Shown here: piece after piece, positions 22,533 through 31,765 of the stretch
Numbering within the stretch: position 1 is the stretch's first letter
Layout of the letters: every line of letters starts with the position of its first letter
Origin: Microvelia longipes
Lineage: Eukaryota > Arthropoda > Insecta > Hemiptera > Veliidae
Direction of reading: 5' to 3'
DNA length: 64,000 nt
Assembly: GCA_018340805.1 (NCBI GenBank)
Contig: JACMZG010001911.1
Span: forward strand, 34,579,603-34,643,602
Translations under genes and position numbers: made by a program
Notes under the pieces: model-generated
What the model was told of the DNA's origin: nothing
The model's database searches: none
What the model saw: only the letters and a program-made list of their open reading frames with translations

Positions 22533-24120
22533 TGTATGTACGAGTTCCTAGACTTTTATCTGATTATAACTTTTAAATGCTTTCTCGAATTAAATATAAC
22601 TTGATACCAACATCAATCACATAAAAGTAAAGAATTTTATTGGTAATAAAATATTTATAACGCCATTAACGTACAATGTTGACTCAGCAAAATTTCAAAA
22701 CTTTATTTAAAATCAATCAAACTGAAACTTAATATACTAACACTACTATATAAAGCAAACAAAATGGCAAAGTCAAACATAATTATCAGCGTTAGAGGTG
22801 TTAATTAATAATAACAGTTAAACATCATAATTTTATCGTTTGACGTACAATTTTATTTAAAATCACGTTATTCAACTATTGAATTCTGAAATTCGCTAAT
22901 ATCGTGGCAATATGCCACTTAATTGACTGGTATAACATCTAATACAGGAAATCAACAATGTGGCCGAAAGCAGCACCCAGCGCCGACACCTCAAACTGGC
23001 CAAGAGGCCAAACGTCTTATGTTTTATATGAACTTCTTGAACTTTCTTTTTCCTTACATTTTTAAAGAAGCTTTATGCAGATAAACTTAACACCCAAACT
23101 TGGTTGCTTAAAATAATAAAATACAATTTTTTATTGTGGTTCTTATGACTTTTTGAATTTCTCGTATACAAGCATGCGCAGTAAATACATTTGGCCCAGG
23201 CCTATTAAAAGATAAAAATAATGGATTTCTTCTAAATATATTTAAAAAAATATTATCATTTTAATTCAATAAATTTGGTCAGATGGATGACAAGCTTTCA
23301 ATCATTTTCCATATCTGAATTATTTTCCTCCGCCACTTCCTCTCAACCTTTTTTTACTCTAAATATATTAATGGCTGCTGGTTATATTATGCACAAGGTA
23401 GAAGTAAATATATTTTACAGTAAAATTCACTGGTACTTCGTGAAAAAAACATTATTCATCGGTTTTTTAACTTAAAAATGACTTTATTTTTCATATTTTG
23501 TTGGATGGTGACGGCTTTTTTAACAAGTTTATTTATACATTTATTATGGAAAAATATTAAACGAATTTAATATGATTTATTTACTTCTTTGTAAATATTG
23601 TGCTGGGGATGTTATGAATTATTCATTTATAAAAAAATAATTTGGTTTGGAAAAGCTTGGTTGGTCTTTAGTCCAAATATTACATCCATCACGAAATGCA
23701 AGAGAGACCGCAGGGTTTTACAACATACAATACTATTAAAAACTCCAAAGGTAGCAGCCAAACAGAACAATAGTATTCTGTATCAAATTTGAAAATCTGC
23801 TACCTTTTTATTTAAGTTTTAATTAGACGTTTAACTAATTAAAGCGTAAATATTAAAGTATTTCTAGCATAACTATTAAGCAAACTATTAAAACATTAAT
23901 ATTAAAGCATATAGCATTTTAAGTTTTCTTTTAAAATATAAAAAAATACATGCGACAACTCTCGCACTCTCTTAATTCATTCAAGGTTTTTTAATTTTGA
24001 TTAATTAATTGTAATAAATAATTCTATTTTGTGTTCATAACTGTAACAGTGATTACATTTGTAAAATGGGCGGTAAAATAAATAAACAATTTATTTAATT
24101 ATAGTATTACTATAATAAAA
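22533..24120. other. AT-rich sequence without recognised gene
   Basis: Nothing is supported. A block at 22655-22700 (CGCCATTAACG ... GACTCAGCAAAATTTC) resembles the middle part of the 5SL repeat and may be a decayed copy. Confidence 0.4.
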
Positions 24121-24125
24121 AGCGG

Positions 24126-24295
24126 ACTTTTCGGACCCGCTTCGCTCGTCTTCAGATAGAAAATACATCCTTTTCATTCCCAGCGGTCAATCATCCAGGC
24201 ACTGACAACGGTTTTATTGGTCTCTTATGATCCACCGAAAATATGGATATACGTCGTATTAAAACGAAACTTGGTGTACTCTAAAAACCTGCTTG
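24126..24295 (-). repeat. 5SL repeat, partial, minus strand
   Basis: It shows the complement of GAAGACGAGCGAAGCGGGTC, then of GAATGAAAAGGATG. A 5S-like segment follows at 24174-24215 (minus strand GTCAGTGCCTGGATGATTGA and CCGCTGGGAATG), then the complement of the GTTTCGTTTTAATACGAC block. Confidence 0.65.
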
Positions 24296-24559
24296 GAAGA
24301 TTTAGACTCATCTCACCGGTACGTCTCTATTTTTTCATCTTGTCCTTAGTGTCATTATTTATACTTTTTTGGCATTTATTTTATTTATTTATACGATTTA
24401 TTGTATTTTATTTATTTATAATTATTTATTGCATTTTATTTATTTATTCTGTTGGCTATTTTGTTTTTTATTTGACTGTTTTAGCCTTCAGTGGTTCCTT
24501 TTTAATTTGTTTTGCTTATTTAGTTAGTTAGCTTTATTTTTACTTTTTTGACTTCTTTT

Positions 24560-24680
24560 TATTTTATTTTTTGCGTTGCTTGGGTTATAGGCACTGATGA
24601 TGATCGTTACGGTCAAAAGCTGGCTTTGTATATTCAATTATATCGTTGTGGAAAGACAAATGCTATTTACTTTTCTAAGG
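24560..24680 (+). ncRNA. Hammerhead-like hairpin (single copy, no inverted arm)
   Basis: CTGATGA (24594-24600) is followed by a short stem GATC / GGTC with a 5-nt loop and then AAAAGC where GAAA would be expected. Flanks match the minus-strand hairpin at 28310-28341: TTATAGGCACTGA before it and GCTTTGTAT ... GTTGTGGAAAGAC after it. It is therefore the same family as the inverted elements at 28.2 and 52.0 kb. The missing G of the GAAA box makes catalysis unlikely for this copy. Self-cleavage is an inference for the family, not something seen. Confidence 0.4.
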
Positions 24681-24993
24681 AGAACTGTAGAAGTTAATAC
24701 GTCAAAACATGGTACTACTTATGTATAATAGACAGGCTTGGTTACAAAAACTGGATTGAAGTACAATGGATTTACAACAGGAAGTACAAACATACATGTA
24801 CCGGGTAGAAAATTTCAGCACCAAACATAGTATTTTTGTAACTATTACTAACATAGGTAATTTTGGTACCACTCAAATCCTATGAAATTTGACCAAAAAT
24901 AACAACATATTGTTAACTAGGGGGTAGTTGTGTACTTATACGTAAAGAACATAGAGATGTTTGCTTCGCTAGACATGATTTAGTTGAAAGAGT

Positions 24994-26072
24994 GTGGAAT
25001 CTATTGCTGAAATATCATCTGTTGAGTTTTGCAATAATAATAATAATTATTTAAGCAAAACTAATAATTTAGTCTTAGTTAATATATATAGACCTCCTAA
25101 CAGCGACATTGATACCTTTTTAAATATTTTAGATGTTATTATTAGTAAAATAGGTAATGAGGATAAGCAAATTGTTTTATGTGGTGATTTAACATTAATA
25201 TGTTGGTGGAAAGTAACGAAAAAAGTAGATTTGAAGACCTTATGTCGGAACACAATTTAACTATAACAAATAAAGATATTCCTACGCGTGTTACTCCAAC
25301 AACACAGAGTTGCCTCGACTATTTTTGCGTTTCAATGTCTAAAGTCGCTACTAAAATACTTGTGCCTCCTTTTTCTGATCACAGAGCTATTAAATTAGAT
25401 TTGTGCTGCTCTTTTATCGGAAAACTAAATGTAAAGAAAAATATTTTAAATAAAAAAATTAATAAAATTGGTTCCTTATCGAACAAAAATATAGATAATA
25501 TAGTTAACGATGTTAGAGCAATAGGGGTTAAGAGTTGTATATCCAATGAGACGTATACATCAAATCTTTTAAATTCTTTGAAAGTCAACATTTTAAACAG
25601 CAATAGTTGCGAACCAGATCTTGCTCAAAGGGACAAATGTTGGATCACATCAGGTATTAAAATATCTGCAGCCAAACTTAAAGTTTTCCATAAAAGAAAA
25701 TCAAAAGACGACTCAGTTGCATTCAATGAATTTTATAAAAAATATAAAAATATTTTTAATAAAGTGTTAAAAGCTGCCAAAAACATGCACTGGAACAAAA
25801 TTGTGAATAGTGCTTCTAATAAACCAGGTGAGCTCTGGAAACTAATTAAAGCTGAGGATGCAACAGCTCAGAAATGTGATAAAAGAAATATTAATCTAAT
25901 ACACAATGGTGAAAAGTACATAGGCAAATCTGCCGCTGACAAATTGAATGCCTATTGGGCTAACAATGAATATCTATGTGAACCTGACTCATCCATGTCA
26001 TCCTTACCTTCACTTCACCAACCTGACATCCAAAACACAGCCAGTTCTTCCGTTCAGCCATACAGCATGTAA
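24994..26072 (+). pseudogene. Non-LTR endonuclease and linker, frameshifted
   Basis: In intact relatives this domain nicks target DNA. The first frame (from 24994) reads LVLVNIYRPPNSDIDTFLNI and KQIVLCGDL. One missing A in an A run near 25192 then shifts the frame. The second frame (from about 25193) continues NINMLVESNE, reads LTITNKDIPTRVTPTTQSCLDY and then FSDHRAIKLDL. The IYRPP, CGD.N.., T...S.LDY and SDH blocks are the conserved endonuclease blocks, with the catalytic D and H of SDH present. The linker after 25430 is lysine- and asparagine-rich. The second frame is open for 290 codons, so decay is mild. Confidence 0.8.
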
Positions 26073-26235
26073 TATATAAGAGTCCAAAACAAAGTTTATT
26101 TTTTCAACCTGTCACTCACAAGGAAATTTCTAAAGCAATAAAGGACTTCAGTAGCTCTGAATCTAAAGATACTTACAATATAAGTAATAAAGTTTTAAAA
26201 CATATTTCTCCAAGAAGAAAAAGTGAAGTTGTTTA
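26040..26235 (+). pseudogene. Start of reverse transcriptase, truncated
   Basis: After a second frame change near 26050 the plus strand reads FFQPVTHKEISKAIKDFSSS then ESKDTYNISNKVLKHISPR and meets a stop. This is the segment leading into the RT fingers (the P.T..E..KAIK...S...D..N.S...LK block). The catalytic core is not present downstream. Confidence 0.65.
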
Positions 26236-26778
26236 GAAAAAGTGAAGTGTTTTATAATTTGCTTATTATAAAACAATTTATAGACTAAAATACAATTTTA
26301 ATAGCGCAATAAAGGATATTAAAGCAGTACATCATAAAGCCATAACTATTGAACATACTAAACCCTAAAACATTTTACAGTAATATTAATTAGAAAACAG
26401 TAAGGTTGAATTTTAAATTAATTAATACGAACATTTTCATCACACGTGTTGAAATTTTTAATTAGATTAAAACAGCCATTTTGATGTCAGATAGCAAACA
26501 ATCTGACAATGACAAGGCCCTTTTGGAGGTAAGGAAAAATACAATATATGTAAATTTATAAAATATTTTCAAATTACTTTCGATTAAAGGTTAAAACAGG
26601 TGTTTTATGTGTCAATAAAAATCAAGCCAGAAACATATTAATTAATACGTACAGGTAAACAGAAAATTATTATCTGTATTAATTATAGCCTGGTAGGTGC
26701 TTAAAATTCCATTACCTATAATTTAATTATTTACTAAAAAGACAACAAAAACAACAAACACCGTTATAATTTATTAAT
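26236..26778. other. AT-rich sequence without recognised gene
   Basis: Nothing is supported. Confidence 0.45.
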
Positions 26779-26779
26779 T

Positions 26780-27035
26780 ACTTTTCCTCATTTATACCGT
26801 AGAAATATAGGAAAAGTGAATTGTTTTATTTGACGTTATAAAACCGGCAATAATGACTAGCATTTTTTTTTTTTTTTTTTTTAAAAAATCATAAAACAAA
26901 GATAAAATGTTTTGATTGATTTGAGGTTTGGCACGCATGTAGCCGTATATATAACAAACAAATGTTACAAGCTTCATTATCAATACAAGCATTAGTTAAA
27001 TTTTTATCTAATGACTTGTAAATGTTTTCTTTTTT
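26780..27035 (+). repeat. 5SL repeat, 5' part with internal deletion
   Basis: It starts with the near-palindrome ACTTTTCCTCATTTATACC ... ATATAGGAAAAGT, jumps to a GGCAATAATGACT block and a T run, then GGCACGCATGTAGCC and a decayed TGACTTGTAAATGTTTTCT. The first 200 bp or so after the start are deleted. Confidence 0.65.
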
Positions 27036-27183
27036 ATTTTAAAAAAGGTTCGGTCTTTTGGCGGAAGAATTAGGAAGAGGGTGAAAAATTATAAAAAGAC
27101 TCTGAGCTTTTTGGTTTCGCGGGGAAATGTCGCTGTAGCACAGCGATTTCTAGTTTAATTTTTAGAAATGTCACTCCGCTTTG

Positions 27184-27725
27184 CTCGGAGCCTTAGAATA
27201 ATACTATATATAGAAGGAGCACTACTGATAACACGAAAGGCGGTTCACTAGTGCACTTAAGTAATGCTGCCACCCTAACAATATACAATTTTTTTTAAAA
27301 AAGTTGGCAATACTTCCGATTGCTGAATTATTATGTTCCATTATTAATTAATGATTGATTATTCATAAAATACTAATATAAATATCGGTGTATTACAATA
27401 TTTCAAGCATTTTAAATTGTAGTTTAACGTATTTAATAAAAATTATATTAAAAGTAGTCCTCGTCAACTAAATGTAGATTTTTTTATTCCGCTATCCTTT
27501 TGCCATCTAAGACCGGTTTTATTAAATACTCAGCAGGTGTTTTAAGTTATTATATTTGTTCTTTACGATCTTTCTTCATTAATAGATATTTATGACACAT
27601 TGTTGTCAGGTTGGCAGCATTACTTAAGTGCACCAGTCAACCGGCTTTCGTGTTATAAGTGGAATTACATTGTGTTTACGGTCCTGTGCTCCTTCTAAAC
27701 ACAGTATTATTCTAAGCTCGGAGCG
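27184..27725. mobile_element. Non-autonomous element with long terminal inverted repeats
   Basis: The left arm (about 27184-27280) contains CTCGGAGCCTTAGAATAATA, TAGAAGGAGCAC, ACACGAAAGGCGGTT and GTGCACTTAAGTAATGCTGC. The right arm (about 27608-27725) carries all four blocks as complements in reverse order, with a few indels. The 320-bp centre is AT-rich with no open frame. No clear target duplication was found. It looks like a MITE of unknown superfamily. Confidence 0.7.
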
Positions 27726-28208
27726 CTCCTTTCCTCTTGCTCACTTTGCTTGGTTGTTGACTTATATTAATTAGTCATAATACTTTTCAAATATTTAATT
27801 ACTATTTCTATTCAATTTCGATAGAGTGCACTGTATCACCCGTCTGCTGCACTCTTTAGTTGCACTCTTTTGTTTTTTTAGTTTATTTTCCCCCTCAATG
27901 ACTCCAACCTCATAAGCTTATTTGTTCTTTGAAAATTCGCTAAAATGTTGAAAAATAAAAAAGTAATTTAATTCAGTTGAAATTGGTACAAGTATAAATA
28001 AATACGAAATAAACAAGTATACTAAGTTTCGTTTTAATATAGCAAATATATCTACGGTTTATGTTGCAACATTAATGATAATCAGCATCGAGCGAGGATA
28101 GAACCTGGATGAGTTAATGTATATTGACTATGAATGTATATGACTGGACTGCAGAGCGAGTCCAAAGTAGTGAGGATGAACATAGCGAATCCGATGTGAT
28201 GTAGAAAA

Positions 28209-28452
28209 ATGTTTCAAAATGAGCATAAATGGAGTCCATCGTAATAGAACGAAAGAATAAAAAGTCTCTCCACAGTTTATGATATTTATTTACAATAAAG
28301 CAGAGCGCTTTCGACCTAACAAGAGGTCATCTTCAGTGCCTATTAAACAAATAAGACAAAAATAAAAAGAAGATGACCTCTTGTTAGGTCGAAAGCGCTC
28401 TGCTTTATTGTAAATAAATATCATAAACTGTGGAGAGACTTTTTATTCTTTC
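28209..28452 (-). mobile_element. Inverted hairpin element, probable Penelope-like pseudo-LTR insertion (locus 1)
   Basis: It is bounded by the 13-bp direct repeat GTGATGTAGAAAA (28196-28208 and 28453-28465). Inside, two arms of 85 bp (28250-28334 and 28369-28453) are exact complements with a 34-nt spacer. On the minus strand the forward copy runs about 41 nt further (28209-28249) than the inverted copy. Each arm holds a GATGACCTC...AGGTCGAAAGCG hairpin followed by TTTATTGTAAATAAAT. Perfect arms imply a recent insertion. Penelope-like elements are known for inverted partial copies with a short extension, and for hammerhead motifs in their pseudo-LTRs. The assignment is inference. Confidence 0.6.
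28300..28342 (-). ncRNA. Hammerhead-like core in locus 1
   Basis: The minus strand reads GGCACTGAAGATGACCTC, a short loop, AGGTCGAAAGCG. That is a CUGAAGA box, one extra U, a 5-bp stem GACCU/AGGUC, and a GAAA box. Order and spacing resemble the hammerhead ribozyme core (CUGANGA, stem II, GAAA), with one unpaired nucleotide too many. The cleavage-site strand was not identified with certainty, so activity is unproven. Confidence 0.4.
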
Positions 28453-28544
28453 GTGATGTAGAAAAGTTCCGAGGCACCCCGTAACCGAATTTTGTATGAC
28501 CAATTTACAATTTGTTATGACAAATTAATGACATATAATAATAG

Positions 28545-28820
28545 TAGTACTTCAGCTTCTTAGTCACTTCTCTCAATTTTTTCTCAGGCACTACTTTCGA
28601 TTTTTTTCTCAGTCACTACTTTAGATTTTTTCTCAGGCTCTACTTTCGATTTTTACTCAGTTACTACTTTAGATTTTTTTTCATAGTCACTACTTTCGAT
28701 TTTTCTTAGTTACTACTTTCGATTTTTCTCAGTCACTACTTTCGATTTATTCTCTGTCAATACTTTCAAATTTTCTTAGTCAAAACTTTCGATTTTTTTA
28801 GTCACTGTTTTCAATTTTTA
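28545..28820 (+). repeat. Minisatellite with TCACTACTTTCGATTTTT units
   Basis: About ten to eleven imperfect units of 23-28 bp, each with a CACTACTTT(C/A)GATTTTT core and a TCTCAG spacer. Variation between units suggests an old array. No coding meaning. Confidence 0.85.
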
Positions 28821-29119
28821 GTTTTCATGACGTCATCGATTTGTCCAAACAATAGGCCTGTGTAGTTTCATAACATAAATATGTTCAAAATTTTTCATTT
28901 AATTTTGCATTAAGATTAGATTTGAACTAATACGCACTAGGACTACAACAGCTTGACGTTGGAAGGCTCGGCTGAATATATACATATATTCTGTATCAGG
29001 AGGCCGAGTGAAATTATTTAATTTAATTATTAATTAAAAAGCAAAGTTTTACACTTTGCTCCTGTACGATCCTATAAGCACTATTACTACACTTTAAATA
29101 AATTGAAGAATTAGCTATT

Positions 29120-29152
29120 TCGATCGGTTTCGGCTTCAAGTCATCACGGCGT
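29120..29152 (-). other. Weak hammerhead-like motif
   Basis: The minus strand reads GTGATGACTTGAAGCCGAAAC: a TGATGA box, a 3-bp CTT/AAG hairpin, then CCGAAAC. It resembles the motif in the inverted hairpin elements, but the flanks do not match them and the first base of the box is G. Confidence 0.2.
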
Positions 29153-30175
29153 AAAGCCGTAACCGGTCCATAGTGATATTCATATTTAACAGTAAGTATA
29201 GAAGGTAACTGATTCTTCAGTTACTTCTTTTATTGCTGAGGCTAAAATATTTAGAGTTATATTGTACTAATCAATCAAGTAATCAAGTTATATTTAGAAC
29301 AATTATCAATCCAACAATTATCAATCCTAAAAAAAGTAATATAAACTATCACACTTCATGCCTAGAAGGCAAACAACAATTAGATTAGATAATTTTTAAA
29401 AATAGTCAAATAGTATATAAGCGAATAGTGAAATGTCAGGCAAAGCTCGTTATACAGTCCTTAGTCTGAAGGAGAATAATTAAGCGTATTCAGCAAATCC
29501 AATCAACTTGAGAAATTCAAATTAAGTAAAACAACATAGTTCTATCTTATTATACAATAAATTAAAAACATAAAACACATTAATCAACAATTGATTATGT
29601 TTAGTTCAAGTAAAGTAACGGAGAAAATTTCTCATTTGTGGAAATATTACGTGTACGTAAACTTTATAATATATCTTTTAATACAACCGAGATTTGCAAG
29701 ATACGAACAGTTTACACGAAATAAATTGTTATTGTAATGTTTGTAATTGTTATTATAATGTTATTAAATTATTATAATGTTTATAACAATGTAATAACAA
29801 CAAAACAATGAAATTAAATAAAAAAATATTTTCAGACCAAACAGCAATCGCAGATAAAGTTCAGTAATATGTATATAATATAAAACTCAAATATTATATA
29901 CATATATTCATAAAGACAAAAATATACATATACACATAAAAAAGAAACACGGGCCGATGCATGATGATCAGCTACCAAAGAGCAGTTCTTAAAATCGGAA
30001 ATGGAATGGCCATGGTGAGTAGTTATAGGAAGATATCAAGCTGCAGACGACAAAAAAATTATACTCTGACTTTTGCGACCGGGCCTTGACTTAACAAAGG
30101 GATTAAAACGCGGGGCCAGAAACGCTCCCGTCTCCAGACTCTACAGTTAAGAAGATCTGAGATATGATACCGCTA
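29153..30175. other. AT-rich sequence without recognised gene
   Basis: No gene is supported. A less AT-rich patch at 29950-30160 (GACCGGGCCTTGACTT, CGCGGGGCCAGAAACG) was not recognised. Confidence 0.4.
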
Positions 30176-30177
30176 TT

Positions 30178-30182
30178 TAAAT

Positions 30183-30254
<72 letters not shown>

Positions 30255-30256
30255 CA
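30178..30256. repeat. (TA)n tract
   Basis: Alternating TA run. Confidence 0.9.
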
Positions 30257-30815
30257 TACATTAATGATGTATACAACATAAGGTAATGATGCGTTCAATA
30301 TTGAGTAATAAAATAATAAAACCAGTAAAGTAAAATGAAAAGTATTACTTTAATCTTTCCCCCGAGGCCTCCATCTCAAACGAAAAACCCAAGTTAATTG
30401 CAAGATTAAAATACAAAATATTTCAACTTTTTATAACAAATCTAAAACAGAACTCAAGCAAAACATAAAATTACAAGCAATTTCATTCTTCTAAAAACAA
30501 ACCAGACAAATTTCTAGAAAATAAATTAATTTTAAAGCTGTGCAAAAACTAATAACTTCATTTTTTACTATTTTAAAAGATCAAAGACAAGGTGAAGTTT
30601 GAAATTATGACGAAGTTCCTTTTTGTTTTAACTAATTTATTAAAAATTTCAGTGTTAATTTATTTAACAAAATAAAGAAGGAGATATTTAACAAACCAAG
30701 GAGAAGACAAATGACAAGATCTGATAAAATTATCTATAAACATAAAAATGAAAGTTTTCTGTCGGCAGCAAGCAGATTGATGGTGTAATATAATTTATTC
30801 TGAAAAATTTAAATT
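30257..30815. other. AT-rich sequence without recognised gene
   Basis: Nothing is supported. Confidence 0.45.
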
Positions 30816-30819
30816 TAAT

Positions 30820-31412
30820 TTCCTAATTTATGCCATAAGTACAGAAGAAAAATTTGTGTATCCTATACTGACATTGTAAATAAACCATCCATTTCAAATG
30901 TTTTTAAGACCACCCGAGTGGTTTTTGCAAAGTTGTTTACTTTTGTGTGTGTAAGTGTCTGTCATGCTCTTAAGTTGAAACATATTACAAAAATCAATCT
31001 TTCTACCTGTGTTATGCGTAAAATATTTTTCCTCTGCTAAAATTTCGATTGTTCATAATAGCGGAAAAATGATTAGACCACTATGAAAGTTGGCACGCAT
31101 GTTGTACTCAATTTTTTTAAAAATTTAATAAATTCAATAGACTTTAATAAAGTACAAGCATACTTAATTACTTGCATGTAGTAAATAATGCGCCTAGTAT
31201 ATCTAAGGTTTCTGTTTGATCACTAATGTGAAGTAGAATCTAGCAAGGTCATAATGTGAATGGGTGACCCCTGGAAATCAAATAAATGTTTTTATTTGTT
31301 AGAGGACGAGCACAGCAAGTCCAAAACCGAACTTCAATATAAACTAGGTTATTTCCATATTCTGAAGTCGAGCGAACGAGTCTGAAGTGTTAAGGATGAG
31401 GAAAAGTTCCCT
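30820..31412 (+). repeat. 5SL repeat, decayed copy
   Basis: Blocks in family order are CCATTTCAAATGTTTTTAAG, GTGGTTTTTGCAAAGTTGTT and TTGAAACATATTACAAAAAT. A degenerate 5S-like segment follows at 31225-31282 (GTGAATGGGTGACCCCTGG is the best part), then GAGGACGAGCACAGCAAGTC and GTCGAGCGAACGAGTCTGAA. Confidence 0.6.
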
Positions 31413-31419
31413 ACTTTCA

Positions 31420-31765
31420 AGTATTAAACAAACACTGAAAATCCAAAACCAAGATTTCACATGACTCATCTGTTTCAGGTGTTATGAAGACCTTCTGATT
31501 AGTTTGTATCAAGTTGCCTATCGGTATGTCTGTGTTGGTGTCTGTTGCCATCTTAGATCCTAGTGTGATTTCGCGAGTTAAAACTTGGTACAAAAGTTTT
31601 ATCAATAAAAATATTTGTTATGATTATTAAGATGAATTTAATATGAAGTAAGTTACTTTCATAGTTTAAAGACGAGCAATTCGAGTCCAAAGTAGTAAAG
31701 ATGAGCGTAGCGAACCCGATAAGGTGAAGAAAACTTCCGAGGTGCCTCGTACCTAATTTTTAATT
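31420..31765 (+). repeat. 5SL repeat, second decayed copy with central deletion
   Basis: It begins with CATCTGTTTCAGGTGTTATG and TTGCCATCTTAGATCCTAGT. It skips the whole middle, including the 5S-like segment, and ends with GACGAGCAATTCGAGTCCAA, GAGCGTAGCGAACCCGATAA and TTCCGAGGTGCCTCG. It lies head to tail after the preceding copy. Confidence 0.6.

Larger units (their letters stand above)
24915..26235 (+). mobile_element. Non-LTR retrotransposon fragment (endonuclease plus start of RT)
   Basis: Three overlapping frames together give one collinear product: a short N-terminal piece (VRKEHRDVCFARHDL type, before 24994), an endonuclease, a linker, and the first part of an RT domain ending near 26235. 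Both ends of a full element are missing, and no tail or target duplication was found. The type is jockey/CR1-like by the endonuclease wording. Confidence 0.75.
27900..28497 (+). repeat. 5SL repeat, 3' part (interrupted by hairpin element)
   Basis: It contains TTCGTTTTAATATAGCAAAT, a 5S-like segment at 28078-28120 (ATAATCAGCATCGAGCGAGG, CCTGGATGAGT), then AACATAGCGAATCCGATGTG. The hairpin insertion at 28209-28452 interrupts it. It then finishes with GTTCCGAGGCACCCCGTAAC. Confidence 0.7.

Noticed and set aside
28545..28820. CRISPR-like array
   Set aside because: Direct imperfect units of variable length without unique spacers in eukaryotic-type DNA: a minisatellite.
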